Assembly: GCA_036276235.1 (NCBI GenBank)
Contig: DATBDZ010000287.1
Location: 1 to 27,830 of the forward strand
Direction of reading: 5' to 3'
Source of the DNA: JANWHF01 sp036276235
GTDB taxonomy: Bacteria; Planctomycetota; Phycisphaerae; Tepidisphaerales; Tepidisphaeraceae
Length of the DNA: 27,830 nucleotides
Shown here: piece by piece, positions 1-7,921 of the stretch
How positions within the stretch are numbered: the stretch's first letter is position 1
Layout: each line of letters opens with the position of its first letter
Translations under genes and position numbers: made by a program
The notes under the pieces: model-generated
What the model saw: the letters and a program-made list of their open reading frames with translations, nothing else
What the model was told of the DNA's origin: nothing
The model's database searches: none

Positions 1-833
1 ATCTCGTGCGCGACGCCCGCCGCCAGGAATCCGACGCTGGCCAATCGCTCTGATCGAACCAATTCGGTGCTCTTGGCGACGACCATCTTTTCCATACCGC
101 GATGAAGTCCGTCGAGTTCTGCCGACATGTTGTCAAATGCCCGCGCGACTTGCGAAAACTCTCCACTCGAATCGTCCACCTGCCCGGCGGAATTCGCCAG
201 ATCGCTCTTCTCGATGCGCGAGTGCAGCTTGAACAGCGGGACCAGAATCGATCGATATTGAGCGGCACCCAGAGCCGAAAAAATGCCAAGCGAGATTGCG
301 AGCAGGCCGGCGACAGAACTGAGCGCGATTCGCGTCCTCTGGCCGGCAATCACCGTCTGATCGTGCACAGAGGCGGTGTGCGCGGTAAAGAGCTTCGCCA
401 GGTCATCGGTCGCCGCGATCAAGGCGGCAGCCGCCTGATTTGAATCTTTCGTTGGCGGCAGCAGCAAGTGCTCGGACTGCTTCAGATGGTGGACGGCGAG
501 CTTTGCCTGCCGCAATTGAACATACGAATTGGCGATGCACACGTGATTCTGGCTGGGGGATTGCTGGGTGATCAGGCCATCGAGCGCATCAATATCCTGG
601 CGAATGTCGGCGACGATTTGCTGAATCGGCACATCGGTGCCGGTCAAAGTCGCGCGGACGCGTAACGTATCGAGCATGACCTGTTGAAGGATTTGGGTTT
701 GATCCTGGCCGCCCAACGCCTGGCCGAGTTGAACGCGCAGATCGATGAAGCCCCAGATGGCGGCAGCGCCCAGCAGAACGACGCCGACCAATGCAAGGAG
801 TTGTCGGGCAAGGAATTTGCGCCTGAGGCTCAT
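1..833 (-). CDS. Sensor histidine kinase, N-terminal part (3' end beyond window)
   Basis: I translated the minus strand from the ATG at 833; the frame stays open to the window edge (277 codons plus two bases). Residues 11-31 form a membrane helix, about 32-165 would be the periplasmic sensor region, and 168-192 form a second helix. Residues 193-250 resemble a HAMP-type linker (ARAFDNMSAELDGLH). Residues 261-277 (SERLASVGFLAAGVAHE) are the start of a HisKA dimerisation domain, with His276 the expected phosphorylated histidine. The ATPase domain must lie outside the window. The usual role is sensing an envelope signal and passing phosphate to a response regulator, which is not visible here. The gene follows the glycosyltransferase on the same strand after 128 bp and has its own possible -10 box at 848-853. 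The signal sensed cannot be told from the sequence. Confidence 0.85.
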   Translation of the reverse strand, partial: MSLRRKFLARQLLALVGVVLLGAAAIWGFIDLRVQLGQALGGQDQTQILQQVMLDTLRVRATLTGTDVPIQQIVADIRQDIDALDGLITQQSPSQNHVCIANSYVQLRQAKLAVHHLKQSEHLLLPPTKDSNQAAAALIAATDDLAKLFTAHTASVHDQTVIAGQRTRIALSSVAGLLAISLGIFSALGAAQYRSILVPLFKLHSRIEKSDLANSAGQVDDSSGEFSQVARAFDNMSAELDGLHRGMEKMVVAKSTELVRSERLASVGFLAAGVAHE

Positions 834-847
834 GTGTAGCTCGGCCC

Positions 848-853
848 ATTATA
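848..853 (-). promoter_or_regulatory. Possible -10 box (TATAAT) for the histidine kinase
   Basis: The minus strand reads TATAAT at 853-848, a perfect sigma-70 -10 hexamer. It lies 14 bases upstream of the kinase ATG at 833, so the transcript leader would be only about 8 bases. There is no good -35 match 17 bp upstream, so this is suggestive only. Confidence 0.3.
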
Positions 854-961
854 ACGCGACGAATGACGAGGGCCGCATGCATGCTATCGGGATTGGCCAA
901 AGTGGCTCGGAGCTTCTGCAAATTTTGCAGGATATGAGCTTTAAGCGATCGGATCGGCCGC

Positions 962-2110
962 TCAGGTCTTGGGAATGCCGGCTTTCGTGAAGGACAAGGC
1001 GAGGCGGGCCACATCAAACGCCGCCTGTGGCCGGCTGATCCTGGCCGCGTTGGATTTGAGGGTTTGAAGGCGTTTTGGGTCCTTGAGTAACGGCGTCAGT
1101 TTCATCGCGAGTGTGGCGACGTTGTTGATCTTTACCGCCGCGCCGTTTTCGAGAAGGAAGTCGCTGTTGCGGCTTTCCTGGCCGGGGATAGGGTTGACGA
1201 TCGCCATCGCCGCCCCGCGCGCGAGGACTTCAGAGGTGGTCAGCCCGCCGGGCTTGGAGAGGACGATGTCGGCAGCCGCCATCAGCTCGTCGATCTGATC
1301 CGTAAATCCCATGATCTTTGCACGATGGCGTGTGGGAACATCAACGCGTTCAAGCTCGGCCTTCACCGTCGCGTTTCGCCCCGCCACCACGACGATCTCC
1401 AGCGGCACTTCGATTCCCAGCACGCCGCGATAGAGTTGCTCGATCGGCCCGACGCCAAAGCCGCCGGCGAGTTGCAGGAGGATCGGGCGATCGCCTTGCA
1501 GTCCTTGTGATCGCAGCGCTGTCTTGCGGTCTTTGGGTTTGCTGAAAACGGGATGGATTGGAATGCCGGTGGCAGTCACGCGCTCGGACAAGACGCCCCA
1601 GTGCCGCAGGTAAGCGGCTCCTTCCTCGGTTGCGGTCGTGTAGTGATCGCACGGCTCGTTCACCCAAAGCCGATGCGTTTCGAAATCGGTCGTGGCGGTG
1701 ATCTGACGAATCGCGATTTTTCCGTCGCGGCGCAGGCTGGCGATGATCTCAGCCGGCAGGAAATGGGTATTGACGACCACATCCCAGTGACTGTCGTTCA
1801 GCAGATCCAGAAACTTGGAGAGATTGAGCTTTTCAACGAGCAACCGCAAACGATCGCGATTCGAACGAGGCCGGCGCGGCTTGTCGAGCATGTCGTAAAA
1901 GAACCCCAAAACGTGCGGGGCTTTGTTCACCAGGTCGAGATAGCTTTCGCCGTACACTTTGCGGAAGGCGGAGTTGGTGAGGGTGAGGACATCGACATTC
2001 TTCACTTCCGCCTGAGGAGCGATTTCGCGCAGCGCGAGTTCGACGGCCTGAGCCGCCCGCATGTGACCGGCTCCGACGGAGGCAGAGAGAACGAGGATTC
2101 GACTCGGCAT
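962..2110 (-). CDS. Glycosyltransferase, MGDG synthase / UgtP (processive diacylglycerol glycosyltransferase) family
   Basis: Predicted to move a sugar from a nucleotide sugar to diacylglycerol or a similar lipid at the inner face of the membrane. From the ATG at 2110 the protein has 382 residues. The N-terminal half has the MGDG synthase signature near its start (SVGAGHMRAAQAVELAL). The C-terminal half is a GT28-type nucleotide-sugar domain with the hallmark stretch SKPGGLTTSEVLARGAAMA, followed by PIPGQESRNSDFLLENGAA. ATGs at 2152 and 2137 would overlap the upstream manB-like gene. I prefer 2110 because AGGA lies about 5 bases before it and the conserved sequence begins right after it. The gene follows the phosphohexomutase gene by 16 bp, so the two probably share a transcript, which fits supply of sugar nucleotides for glycolipids. 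Which lipid and sugar are used is not determined. Confidence 0.87.
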   Translation of the reverse strand: MPSRILVLSASVGAGHMRAAQAVELALREIAPQAEVKNVDVLTLTNSAFRKVYGESYLDLVNKAPHVLGFFYDMLDKPRRPRSNRDRLRLLVEKLNLSKFLDLLNDSHWDVVVNTHFLPAEIIASLRRDGKIAIRQITATTDFETHRLWVNEPCDHYTTATEEGAAYLRHWGVLSERVTATGIPIHPVFSKPKDRKTALRSQGLQGDRPILLQLAGGFGVGPIEQLYRGVLGIEVPLEIVVVAGRNATVKAELERVDVPTRHRAKIMGFTDQIDELMAAADIVLSKPGGLTTSEVLARGAAMAIVNPIPGQESRNSDFLLENGAAVKINNVATLAMKLTPLLKDPKRLQTLKSNAARISRPQAAFDVARLALSFTKAGIPKT

Positions 2111-2126
2111 GGGATCCTGGTCTTCC

Positions 2127-3518
2127 TCAATGTCCATGCACCGGTTCGCCAAGAATCCTTCGCAGCTCTTTGAACTTTTCTTCCTGCAGTTCAGCCGACT
2201 CGGTTTCGAGATTCAATCGGAGCATCGGCTCGGTGTTACTCTTGCGGACGTTAAACCACCAGGAACCGAGATCGATCGTGACGCCATCCAAATAATCGAT
2301 CTGGGCCTTTTTGTAGGCGTCGGCGAGCTCGCGGATCTTTGCGTCTTTGTCTTCGACCTGAAAGTTGATCTCGCCGCTCTGATAATATCGCCGCAATGGG
2401 TCGGCCAATCCGCTGATCGGCCCGGATTGATTGGACAGGACGGATAAGAGCCGCGCGAATGCGATGGCGCCGGAGTCGGCGTAGAAGTTATCGCGGAAAT
2501 AGAAATGCCCGGAGAGCTCGCCGCCGAAGACGGCTTTGGTTTCGGCCATCGTCTTCTTGATGAAGGCATGCCCGACGCGTTCGCGTTTGGGCACGCCGCC
2601 GGCGGCGCGGACTTCATCCGCGACGACGTGGCTTGAGCGCAGGTCGTAAACAATCGTCGCGCCCTGATTGTCGGCTTGGCGCAGAAAGTCGCGCGCGAGG
2701 ATCGCGGTGATGAGATCACAGCCGATCGTCTGCCCCGCTTCATCGACGAAGATGCAGCGGTCGGCGTCGCCGTCAAAACAGACACCCAGGTCCGGCTTCA
2801 CTTCGGCGACCTTCTGCTTGAGCATGTCGAGATTCGACTCGACCAGCGGATTGGGATCGTGAACGAAGCTGCCGGTGATGTCGAAGAGAACGGGAATGAT
2901 CTCGAGATTGCGCACGCCGCCGAAGACGGCGGGAACCATTTTGCCGGCCATTCCGTTGCTGGCATCAACGACGACCTTCAGCCGTCGGCGCAGGCTCATG
3001 AATTGCAGAACGTGATTGCGATAATCCGTCCAGACATCCATTTCCTGGATGTTTCCCTTCAGCCCGGTTTGGCCGACGCGCAGGGTCATAGCGATGCGCT
3101 TGATGTCATCCAGCCCCGTGGCGGCACCGATCGGCTTGGCCTTGGGGCCACTGATCTTGAAGCCGTTGTATTGAATCGGATTGTGCGAGGCGGTCGTCTG
3201 GATTCCGCCGACGGCGTCAAAATGATTGATGGCGTAGTAGATCATCGACGTGTCGATCATGCCGATGTCGATGACATTGAGCCCGACCGAGCGGATTCCA
3301 TCGCTCAGCGCCCGGGCAAGCTCGGGGGAGCTAGGCCGCATGTCGCGCCCGACGATGACCGTGTCCTCCATCCCCACGCGCTGGTCGGCGGCAACCGTCT
3401 GGCGGCTTCGCTTGAGATATTGAGCCGTGGCATGCCCCACCTTCCAGGCCATTTCTTCGTTAAGAGGAACCGGATAGGTAGCGCGAACGTCGTATGCTTT
3501 GAAAATCTTATCAATCAT
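2127..3518 (-). CDS. manB: Phosphomannomutase/phosphoglucomutase
   Basis: Interconverts hexose 6-phosphate and hexose 1-phosphate (mannose and/or glucose), feeding GDP-mannose or UDP-glucose synthesis in the cytoplasm. The 463-residue length is normal for the AlgC/ManB branch of the alpha-D-phosphohexomutases. Domain 1 holds the phosphoserine loop TTASHNPIQYNGFK with Ser111. Domain 2 holds the metal-binding loop DGDADR at 249-254. Domain 3 holds the sugar-binding loop GGELSGH at 332-338. The C-terminal domain holds the phosphate-binding loop (VRKSNTEPMLRL). The opening MIDKIFKAYDVRATYP is a typical family start, supporting the ATG at 3518. A glycolipid glycosyltransferase follows closely. A weak promoter-like pair lies about 35-60 bp upstream. 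The glucose versus mannose preference cannot be read from the sequence. Confidence 0.92.
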   Translation of the reverse strand: MIDKIFKAYDVRATYPVPLNEEMAWKVGHATAQYLKRSRQTVAADQRVGMEDTVIVGRDMRPSSPELARALSDGIRSVGLNVIDIGMIDTSMIYYAINHFDAVGGIQTTASHNPIQYNGFKISGPKAKPIGAATGLDDIKRIAMTLRVGQTGLKGNIQEMDVWTDYRNHVLQFMSLRRRLKVVVDASNGMAGKMVPAVFGGVRNLEIIPVLFDITGSFVHDPNPLVESNLDMLKQKVAEVKPDLGVCFDGDADRCIFVDEAGQTIGCDLITAILARDFLRQADNQGATIVYDLRSSHVVADEVRAAGGVPKRERVGHAFIKKTMAETKAVFGGELSGHFYFRDNFYADSGAIAFARLLSVLSNQSGPISGLADPLRRYYQSGEINFQVEDKDAKIRELADAYKKAQIDYLDGVTIDLGSWWFNVRKSNTEPMLRLNLETESAELQEEKFKELRRILGEPVHGH

Positions 3519-3549
3519 AAAATGACAGTGAGCCCAATTCGGTCGGCAC

Positions 3550-3578
3550 AGTGTAGCCGCGAAATTTCAGCGGCACAA
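3550..3578 (-). promoter_or_regulatory. Possible sigma-70-type promoter for the manB-like gene
   Basis: The minus strand reads TTGTGC (3578-3573), a 17-bp spacer, then TACACT (3555-3550), 31 bases before the ATG at 3518. The match is 3 of 6 and 4 of 6 to consensus with ideal spacing. The rest of the 176-bp gap (3519-3694) shows no gene or strong hairpin. Confidence 0.25.
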
Positions 3579-3694
3579 ATCGGACAAATCTCACCTCACC
3601 GTAATGATATCACATTGAATTGACTTGCCGGCCAGCGGGCGTCGCCGACTCGGTTTGAGAACAGCGGGCCCTTCTCATCGAGTCGCAAGGCCAG

Positions 3695-4207
3695 TTAACT
3701 CGGTCCGTGCGATTGCGGCTCCTCCGGCGGCAGCACGCTCCCATCTGCGACCCCGCATTCGATCATGAGGCTCTTGGCGTAGTTGCGAAGACTCTTGACT
3801 GCCTTTGGGGACAGGAGGCTCGGCGAATGACTTTGAAGAGAAGCGAGCAAGCGGCTCACAATCTGTAGCACGCCCTGAGGTTTCATCGTGCCGAGAAATC
3901 GACCGCTCAATACAGTGCTTTGTGCAACGCGTCTCGGACGGGATATGCACCAATAAGCTTCCTTTGCCGGGAAGCCCGACGGAAACGTGAGGTATTTGGC
4001 GTTGTCGAGACGTGCATAAATCTCGTCCTCACGCATACCGCTTTTAAGGCACGTTTGAATGAAGTCGTTTACCGCGGGGCCGTCAGTCGAATAGGCGGGC
4101 ACGACAATGCAGTCGCGGTTTCCCGAAAAGGTGAGAACGACAAGATGCAGATGCGGCTTGTCTTCATCAACGTCGCTCAATGCCAAATGGTAGACCCCGC
4201 CTTGCAT
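3695..4207 (-). CDS. Putative MazF/PemK-like toxin, partner of the Panacea protein
   Basis: A 170-residue protein I do not recognise with certainty. The N-terminal half has the beta-barrel pattern seen in MazF/PemK/CcdB-type toxins: an opening GVYHLALSD, a KPHLHLVVLTF strand where MazF proteins have the K-x-R-P-V-V-V-L strand, then CIVVPAYSTDG. Around residues 100-120 it has RFLGTMKPQGVLQIVSRLL, resembling the late MazF segment (IGxLxxxxLxxI). The C-terminal 40 residues are probably helical. It starts 10 bp after the stop of the Panacea-domain gene on the same strand, the usual antitoxin-then-toxin order. If it is a toxin it may cleave RNA, but this is inferred from fold-like pattern and context only. 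It could also be an unrelated small beta-barrel protein. Confidence 0.5.
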   Translation of the reverse strand: MQGGVYHLALSDVDEDKPHLHLVVLTFSGNRDCIVVPAYSTDGPAVNDFIQTCLKSGMREDEIYARLDNAKYLTFPSGFPAKEAYWCISRPRRVAQSTVLSGRFLGTMKPQGVLQIVSRLLASLQSHSPSLLSPKAVKSLRNYAKSLMIECGVADGSVLPPEEPQSHGPS

Positions 4208-4217
4208 GGTGATCCGT

Positions 4218-4811
4218 TTAGATCCTCAGGAGCGTCTTGATGTTCGCATGATGCGATTCGCGGCCGGGAAGCGCGACGGCGTACGCATCGATGATCTCAT
4301 TCCAGTCCAGAGCTGAGCCGCGCTTCCATGCCTTATCCCAAGCTTCGCCGATGGGCGAGGCATTGTGGAAGAACTGCTGCGATTCAGCGAAGCCCTCGGG
4401 GCGGCTCAGTGGCGGCACAACTTCCTGCCACGCAAGCTCCATGGCGGCCAGCTCCGATTCGCTGAAATCATCCGCCTCTGGAACCTGCTTCGGGCGGAAC
4501 TGATAGCGATCGCCTCGGTCGATTATTTCAAACGCTTCGGGGGCTTCGCCCGCCTCTTCGTATCGTTTGATCCAATCGGCGACGCGATGCTTCGCGCCGC
4601 GCGGAACCGGGCCGTTGACGAACGGCCAGATATCGCCGCCGATGACCGGCATCGCGTTGTTCAGAGTGTGGTGCACGTCGATCATGACGTGCAGCTTCAT
4701 CATCTCGTAAGTCGAGAGCGCATGGTTGTATTTTGCCGCAAGGTATGCCATGCAGTCATCAAAGCGAAATTCGTTGAAAGGTTGAAGTTGGCTGATGCGT
4801 CGCGCTGACAT
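4218..4811 (-). CDS. Panacea-domain (DUF4065, SocA-like) protein, putative antitoxin
   Basis: Residues 15-80 match the Panacea/DUF4065 pattern: FDDCMAYLAAKY, then KLHVMIDVHHTLNN, then a GD-x-x-W-P-F-x-N-GPVPRG ending. The GPV motif closing the domain is characteristic. The remaining roughly 115 residues are acidic and helical and may wrap a partner. Panacea proteins are known antitoxins that neutralise many unrelated toxins encoded next to them, and one member (SocA) is a proteolytic adaptor. The downstream gene starts 10 bp after this stop. The frame extends upstream to an ATG at 4883, but the segment before 4811 looks non-conserved, so I start at 4811 (197 residues). No clear operator was seen. 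Confidence 0.72.
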   Translation of the reverse strand: MSARRISQLQPFNEFRFDDCMAYLAAKYNHALSTYEMMKLHVMIDVHHTLNNAMPVIGGDIWPFVNGPVPRGAKHRVADWIKRYEEAGEAPEAFEIIDRGDRYQFRPKQVPEADDFSESELAAMELAWQEVVPPLSRPEGFAESQQFFHNASPIGEAWDKAWKRGSALDWNEIIDAYAVALPGRESHHANIKTLLRI

Positions 4812-4912
4812 GGGTGCTCTTTGCAAGACAACTGAAAATTTAACTACGGAGGATGGTAGACGCAACAAAGGCGCCGCGTCCAATCCTCCCTAAGAAACGC
4901 GCCACAGGCGTT

Positions 4913-5224
4913 TCATCGAACCGCTCCCGGCGTCGCGCCGCATTCGGGGGAACGAGCCGGCGTCGCCCTGAGATGGTAGCCGCAGGATGAACTGTGGCCG
5001 GCCGAGAAGCGCTTGCGGCGAGGCACAAAGCTGATCAGGCGGACCGCCGGGAGAGCGGAGAAGGCGAGGACCACCACCCAATGCGGAAACCAGATTTCAG
5101 TACCGTCGGCACCGCGCGACGGTCGAGAACCAGCCCAGCGCGGCCCGCAATAGACGCTAGGCGCGGCGCGAAATGATGCACAGCTTCCGTTTGACTTGGC
5201 GATCGGAAGGAATACGGTGTGCAT
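4913..5224 (-). pseudogene. Decayed 3' remnant of a Phycisphaerae-type membrane protein with zinc-ribbon tail
   Basis: The minus-strand reading from about 5224 gives roughly 103 residues. They contain a TEIWFPHWVVVLAFSALPAV membrane segment, basic residues (PRRKR), and a tail reading CGYHLRATPARSPECG. Phycisphaerae genomes encode many membrane proteins ending in this layout, normally GxCxxCGYDLRATPxRCPECG. Here two of the four zinc-binding Cys positions are Ser (the first Cys, and RCPECG read as RSPECG). The start of the gene is missing: the frame runs straight into the U32 gene on the other strand. I read it as a truncated, decaying copy. It could instead be a short expressed 103-residue protein, since the remaining frame is open. 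Confidence 0.5.
5191..5218 (+). promoter_or_regulatory. Possible promoter of the U32-family gene
   Basis: TTGACT (5191-5196), a 16-bp spacer and TACGGT (5213-5218) lie 37 bp before the preferred start at 5255. The -35 matches 5 of 6 bases; the -10 is weak. Confidence 0.3.
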
Positions 5225-5254
5225 TGCCAGAAGACGCGACTGAATGATCGAAAA

Positions 5255-7846
5255 ATGATCGAGAAAGACATAGAACAAACTGCGGCCGCCCGACCTGAAT
5301 TGCTCGCCCCCGCCGGCGATTGGGAGGCAATGCGTGCTGCCGTCGTTAATGGCGCGGATGCAGTTTATTTTGGCCTGAGCAATTTTAACGCCCGCTATCG
5401 CGCGGCGAATTTCAGCGTTGATGAGCTGCCGGAAGTGATGCGCTATCTGCATGGCCACAACGTGCGCGGATATGTGGCGTTCAATACGCTGGTTTTTTCT
5501 GAAGAGCTTGAAGAGGCGATGCAATTTGTCCGGGCGATCCCCGAGGCGCGGGTCGATGCGGTGATCGTGCAGGACCTGGGCATCGCACGGCTAATTCATC
5601 AGATGTGTCCTGGCCTGCACGTGCATGGCTCGACGCAAATGACGCTTACCGAGCCGCTGGCGATTGATTTTGTGCGCGGGCTCGGTGTCCGCCGCGTCAT
5701 CCTGGCGCGCGAGCTTTCGGTGTCGGACATTCGAAAGATTCATCAGGCGGTTGACATGCCGCTGGAAGTATTTGTGCATGGAGCGCTCTGCGTTTCCTAT
5801 AGCGGCCAATGCCTTACGAGCGAGGCGCTGGGCGGGCGAAGCGCCAATCGCGGGCAATGTGCGCAAGCCTGTCGGCTGCCTTATGAGCTGGTTGTCGATG
5901 GCGCCGTTCGTGATCTGGGCGAGAAATCTTATCTGCTCAGCCCGCAGGATCTGGCGGCGTACGATCGGATCGACGATCTGGCAGATGCCGGCGTTTGCAG
6001 CTTCAAGATCGAGGGAAGACTTAAGGCCGGGCCTTATGTTGCCGCCACCACGCAGACCTATCGGGCGGCGATTGATGCGGTTGTTTCGCGAAGTGAATTC
6101 ACACTCCCCCGCCGCCAGGAGTTGGATCTGGCCCAAACTTTTTCGCGGGGCTTCACGCATGGGTTTCTCGATGGCGTGAATCATCAGCAGCTGGTTCACG
6201 CCCGATTTCCCAAGAGCCGGGGGTTGCGGATTGGAACGGTTGCCGGCATTTCGCCGCGCGGAATCGTTATCGAACTGCAGCCCGATGTTGCGACGACCAA
6301 TCCGCATGGATTCACGACGACCGAGGAATTGAATGTCGGCGACGGCGTTGTGTTCGACGAAGGACGGCCAGACTTGCAGGAAGTCGGCGGGCGAATCGGA
6401 GCAGTCAGGCAAATATCTGATCGCTCTGACACGACGCGAAACCAGAAGCGCGGGAAGACTGTCGAGATTGCTTTCGATCGTGGAACCGTCGATCTGGACG
6501 CGATCTCGATCGGCGCCATCGTCTGGAAAACCGACGATCCGGCGGTCCGCCGGCGGCTGGAAGCGAGCTATGCGCGCGATCAAGTTGCGCGCAGAATCGC
6601 ATTGCATGCGACGGTAAGTGCTGTTGTCGGCCAGCCGCTGTCGATCGTCGTTTCAGATGAGGAGTCGCGCGAAGTTACGGTGACATGGGATCAGCCACTG
6701 CAACTAGCGCAGAAACATCCGCTGATGGAGGCGAGCTTTCGCGAACAATTCGGGCGGCTCGGTGATTCTCCCTTTGAGTTGGTCGGCGTGCGCGGACTCG
6801 AAACCGGCTCGCAGGCGATGGTGCCCAAAAGCGTGCTCAACGATTTGCGCCGGCAAGCCGTCGCTCAACTGTTGCAACGCCGCGACGGGCTTGCCCTTCG
6901 CGGCGCTGTTGACCAAGAGGCGTTGTCTGAAGCGCGCGATCGCATTCGATCTGCCTTTGCGTCCCGGTTTCCCGCGATCGACGAACCGCGTTTGCATGTG
7001 ATGGTCCGGACGATGGATCAACTCAGCGCCGTTCTCGAGTGGCGCTCCCCTGCCGACGGCAACCCCCCCGCGACGGTGTACTGCGATTTTGAGGATGTTC
7101 GCAAATACAAATTAGCCGTCGAGCAGGCGCGGGCCGCAGGTATGTCGATCGGGCTGGCGACATTGCGGGTCATCAAGCCAACCGAGCATGGCCTGCTGCA
7201 GCAACTTGCTGACTGCGCGCCGGATCTGTTCCTTGTTCGCAATCTCGGCAGCTTGAGTTTCTTCGCAAAGCACACGCCGCGGATACCGCTCGTCGGCGAT
7301 TACGCGCTGAATATTGCAAACGAAGTAACCGCATCGATTTTCGCCGGACATGGCGTAGCGCGGATGGTCCCCAGCTACGACTTGAATTGGAAACAGCTTG
7401 TCGCCCTGCTGCGACAATTCCCAGCGAGTGCTTTTGAGACGGTGATTCATCAGCACCTGCCGATGTTTCACATGGAGCACTGCGTCTTCGCGCACACGCT
7501 TTCGGACGGCACCGATTTCCGCACCTGCGGGCGCCCGTGCGAGGCGCATCAAGTCGATCTGCGCGATCGCTCCGGGGCTGCCCATCCGCTCATTCCAGAT
7601 GTGGGTTGTCGCAATACTGTCTTCAACGCCGCCGCCCAAAGCGCGGCGGAGTTTGTGCCGCGCATGAAGGAGCTGGGGATTCGCCATTTCCGAATCGAGC
7701 TGCTTCGCGAGAGTGCGACTCAGGCCAAGGAGCTTCTGGATCGGTATGCAAATATAGTTGCCGGCAAAGAGGATGGCCGTGCAACATGGCGGCAGCTTCG
7801 GGTGCTGAATCAGTTGGGTGTCACACGCGGAACGCTGGGCGAATGA
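5255..7846 (+). CDS. U32-family protein (long form; RlhA/TrhP-type RNA hydroxylation family)
   Basis: An 863-residue member of the family historically called collagenase-like peptidase U32. Characterised relatives RlhA and TrhP are needed for 5-hydroxylation of a cytidine in 23S rRNA and of uridine 34 in tRNAs. The N-terminal TIM-barrel-like domain opens with PELLAPAGDWEAMRAAVVNG. The U32 signature EVFVHGALCVSYSGQC is at about 171-186, followed by a CAQAC pair, giving Cys179, 186, 202 and 206 as likely cofactor ligands. A beta-barrel accessory part follows from about residue 300. Near the C-terminus (about 730-800) a second cysteine-rich module appears (MEHCVFAH, then RTCGRPCEAH, then DVGCRNTVFN), as in the long duplicated forms. 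The start at 5255 is preferred to the in-frame ATG at 5219 because conserved sequence begins about 14 residues later. Substrate RNA is not determined. Confidence 0.87.
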   Translation: MIEKDIEQTAAARPELLAPAGDWEAMRAAVVNGADAVYFGLSNFNARYRAANFSVDELPEVMRYLHGHNVRGYVAFNTLVFSEELEEAMQFVRAIPEARVDAVIVQDLGIARLIHQMCPGLHVHGSTQMTLTEPLAIDFVRGLGVRRVILARELSVSDIRKIHQAVDMPLEVFVHGALCVSYSGQCLTSEALGGRSANRGQCAQACRLPYELVVDGAVRDLGEKSYLLSPQDLAAYDRIDDLADAGVCSFKIEGRLKAGPYVAATTQTYRAAIDAVVSRSEFTLPRRQELDLAQTFSRGFTHGFLDGVNHQQLVHARFPKSRGLRIGTVAGISPRGIVIELQPDVATTNPHGFTTTEELNVGDGVVFDEGRPDLQEVGGRIGAVRQISDRSDTTRNQKRGKTVEIAFDRGTVDLDAISIGAIVWKTDDPAVRRRLEASYARDQVARRIALHATVSAVVGQPLSIVVSDEESREVTVTWDQPLQLAQKHPLMEASFREQFGRLGDSPFELVGVRGLETGSQAMVPKSVLNDLRRQAVAQLLQRRDGLALRGAVDQEALSEARDRIRSAFASRFPAIDEPRLHVMVRTMDQLSAVLEWRSPADGNPPATVYCDFEDVRKYKLAVEQARAAGMSIGLATLRVIKPTEHGLLQQLADCAPDLFLVRNLGSLSFFAKHTPRIPLVGDYALNIANEVTASIFAGHGVARMVPSYDLNWKQLVALLRQFPASAFETVIHQHLPMFHMEHCVFAHTLSDGTDFRTCGRPCEAHQVDLRDRSGAAHPLIPDVGCRNTVFNAAAQSAAEFVPRMKELGIRHFRIELLRESATQAKELLDRYANIVAGKEDGRATWRQLRVLNQLGVTRGTLGE

Positions 7847-7879
7847 TGCAAATTCGATATCAGACGACCGGAAATGTGA

Positions 7880-7885
7880 TATAAT
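7880..7885 (+). promoter_or_regulatory. Possible -10 box (TATAAT) for the Uma2 gene
   Basis: A perfect TATAAT sits in the 75-bp gap between the U32 gene and the Uma2 gene, 37 bp before the ATG at 7922. The hexamer 17 bp upstream (ATATCA) matches the -35 consensus at 3 of 6 positions. The AT-rich patch stands out against the GC-rich surroundings. Confidence 0.4.
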
Positions 7886-7921
7886 CAATCAGCCCTGATC
7901 ATCCGTGATTTTCAGGTTCAA

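Noticed and set aside
2676..3623. A 315-codon plus-strand frame opposite the manB-like gene
   Set aside because: It is antisense to a gene with all family motifs, shows no recognisable domain, and is the usual by-product of GC-rich codon use.
5591..6607. A 338-codon minus-strand frame inside the U32 gene
   Set aside because: Fully antisense to a well-conserved protein; Arg/Asn-rich composition without any motif.
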